NCBI GenBank assembly: GCA_050084985.1
Contig: JBITNC010000002.1
Coordinates: 27,280,001-27,344,000, forward strand
Reading direction: 5' to 3'
Length of the DNA: 64,000 nt
Source: Nageia nagi
Lineage: Eukaryota; Pinophyta
Shown here: piece after piece, positions 63,136-64,000 of the stretch
Numbering within the stretch: position 1 is the stretch's first letter
Layout: every line of letters begins with the position of its first letter
Position numbers and translations under genes: made by a program
The notes under the pieces: generated by a model
Seen by the model: only the letters and a program-made list of their open reading frames with translations
Databases searched by the model: none
Told to the model about the DNA's origin: nothing

Positions 63136-64000
63136 TTTACTTTTGGGCATCTCCCACTAATTACTTGGACATAACTTGGACTTATATTTACAAAAACTCT
63201 CAGATAATATATTTACAAAAACCCCTAGACATTGTATTTACAATAACTCCTAGACATTTCCTTAGACTTTTCTCTTCCCATACATAATTCAGCACTACCC
63301 AGATGTGATATTTTTACTCCTGAACATGATTCTTTTATACATACAATTCTTGCCCCATTTGAATACTAATACAACTTAAGGTTTATCCAAAATAGTTATT
63401 ACAACATTGAATTGACTTTGAATAGAAATTTACAAGGCAAAATATCAAAGATAAGGACTCATACATACAATAGCTGAATTATATATATAATAGCTAGATC
63501 TTGACAACACCCAAAATTCTTCAGACTTAGGGCTAATAAAAGACTCAAATTTCATGTTAAAGAGAAGATAGTTGGAATAGAAAGAAATTTTTTAAAAGAA
63601 TAAAAGAATGATAGTGTGTTACCCCACCTCAAAGTGCAATTATGAAAGAATACAATCTTCTCACAACTCTTGGAGTCTCTGCCTATTAAAGAATAGGATC
63701 AACTACTTTTTTGCTTTCAGTAGCCTATTTAGATGTAGATTTGGTAGGGTATTAGGTGATGGAATCTACTCTATTGGGAGGAAGGGGTGCATCTTCTTAT
63801 TCAAATCTTTAAGGTCTTGATAGTCAACTTGTGAAAAAATAAGGGATGCTTGAATCTTTACAGTATTTACTCTGAAACCCATTAGAACATTCTCTAGCCT
63901 GCTAGAGTGTAGGAACCTTGTGATTGCTTCTTGATTAAGGTCATTTATTTATTGTAAATCCAAGATTTTCTTCTCAGAAAGAGACTTCTCAAGGAATTGA
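63136..64000. other. Right end of window, nothing recognised
   Basis: Minus-strand translation from 64000 to 63750 gives a fairly open stretch (VDYQDLKDLNKK and surroundings) vaguely like a retroelement reverse transcriptase, but too weak to name. The window ends inside it. Confidence 0.25.

Noticed and set aside
63750-64000. Minus-strand gypsy reverse transcriptase
   Set aside because: A short VDYQDLKDLNKK string is suggestive, but no further conserved blocks could be followed with confidence before the window ends.

Overview
This window looks like nuclear DNA of a seed plant with a large, repeat-filled genome. A gymnosperm (conifer-like) is my best guess, from the AT-rich intergenic sequence, deep retrotransposon nesting and style of the element families; nothing here proves the taxon. 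All placements come from reading translations and repeats by eye, without a database search.

The one apparently intact host gene is at the left end: a nine-exon minus-strand gene (1007-5229) for a secreted class C endo-1,4-beta-glucanase (GH9 catalytic domain plus C-terminal CBM49). All nine exons join in frame to 606 residues plus stop. A second host-derived locus, at 58.1-59.0 kb (+), is a decayed, intron-retaining copy of a plastid acyl-ACP thioesterase of the FATB type.

Most of the rest is mobile DNA. 7.0-10.1 kb holds a decayed Tat/Athila-like Ty3/gypsy fragment without LTRs. From about 12.4 to 37.2 kb (perhaps 43.4 kb) lies an old L1-type LINE (+), split by two LTR elements. The first is a minus-strand Ty3/gypsy chromovirus, 'D' (14000-19127). 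The second is a minus-strand Ty1/copia, 'A' (22247-36589). Copia A is itself split by a plus-strand Ty1/copia, 'B1' (25168-31223), which carries two solo LTRs (26157-26655 and 27216-27704). This gives four levels of nesting, and rejoined reading frames support most joins. Next comes a complete plus-strand Ty3/gypsy, 'C' (37192-43155, perfect 5-bp target duplication), then a complete plus-strand Ty1/copia, 'B2' (46506-55278), of the same lineage as A and B1. A minus-strand 5' piece of another related copia element lies at about 55.8-56.8 kb. Every transposon reading frame contains stops or frameshifts, so none looks autonomous now.

The rest is AT-rich sequence with several tandem arrays: 35.1-35.6 kb, 45.3-45.7 kb, and a 100-bp-period array at 62.56-63.13 kb. 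The points most worth a second look are: gypsy D, which has about 211 codons of unknown type where gag and protease should be, and odd ends (5' LTR beginning near the predicted transcription start, 7 unexplained bases beyond the 3' LTR); repeated internal duplications of pol segments in the copia lineage, including an in-frame doubling of the reverse transcriptase active-site block; a conserved long leader in that lineage; and the thioesterase pseudogene.
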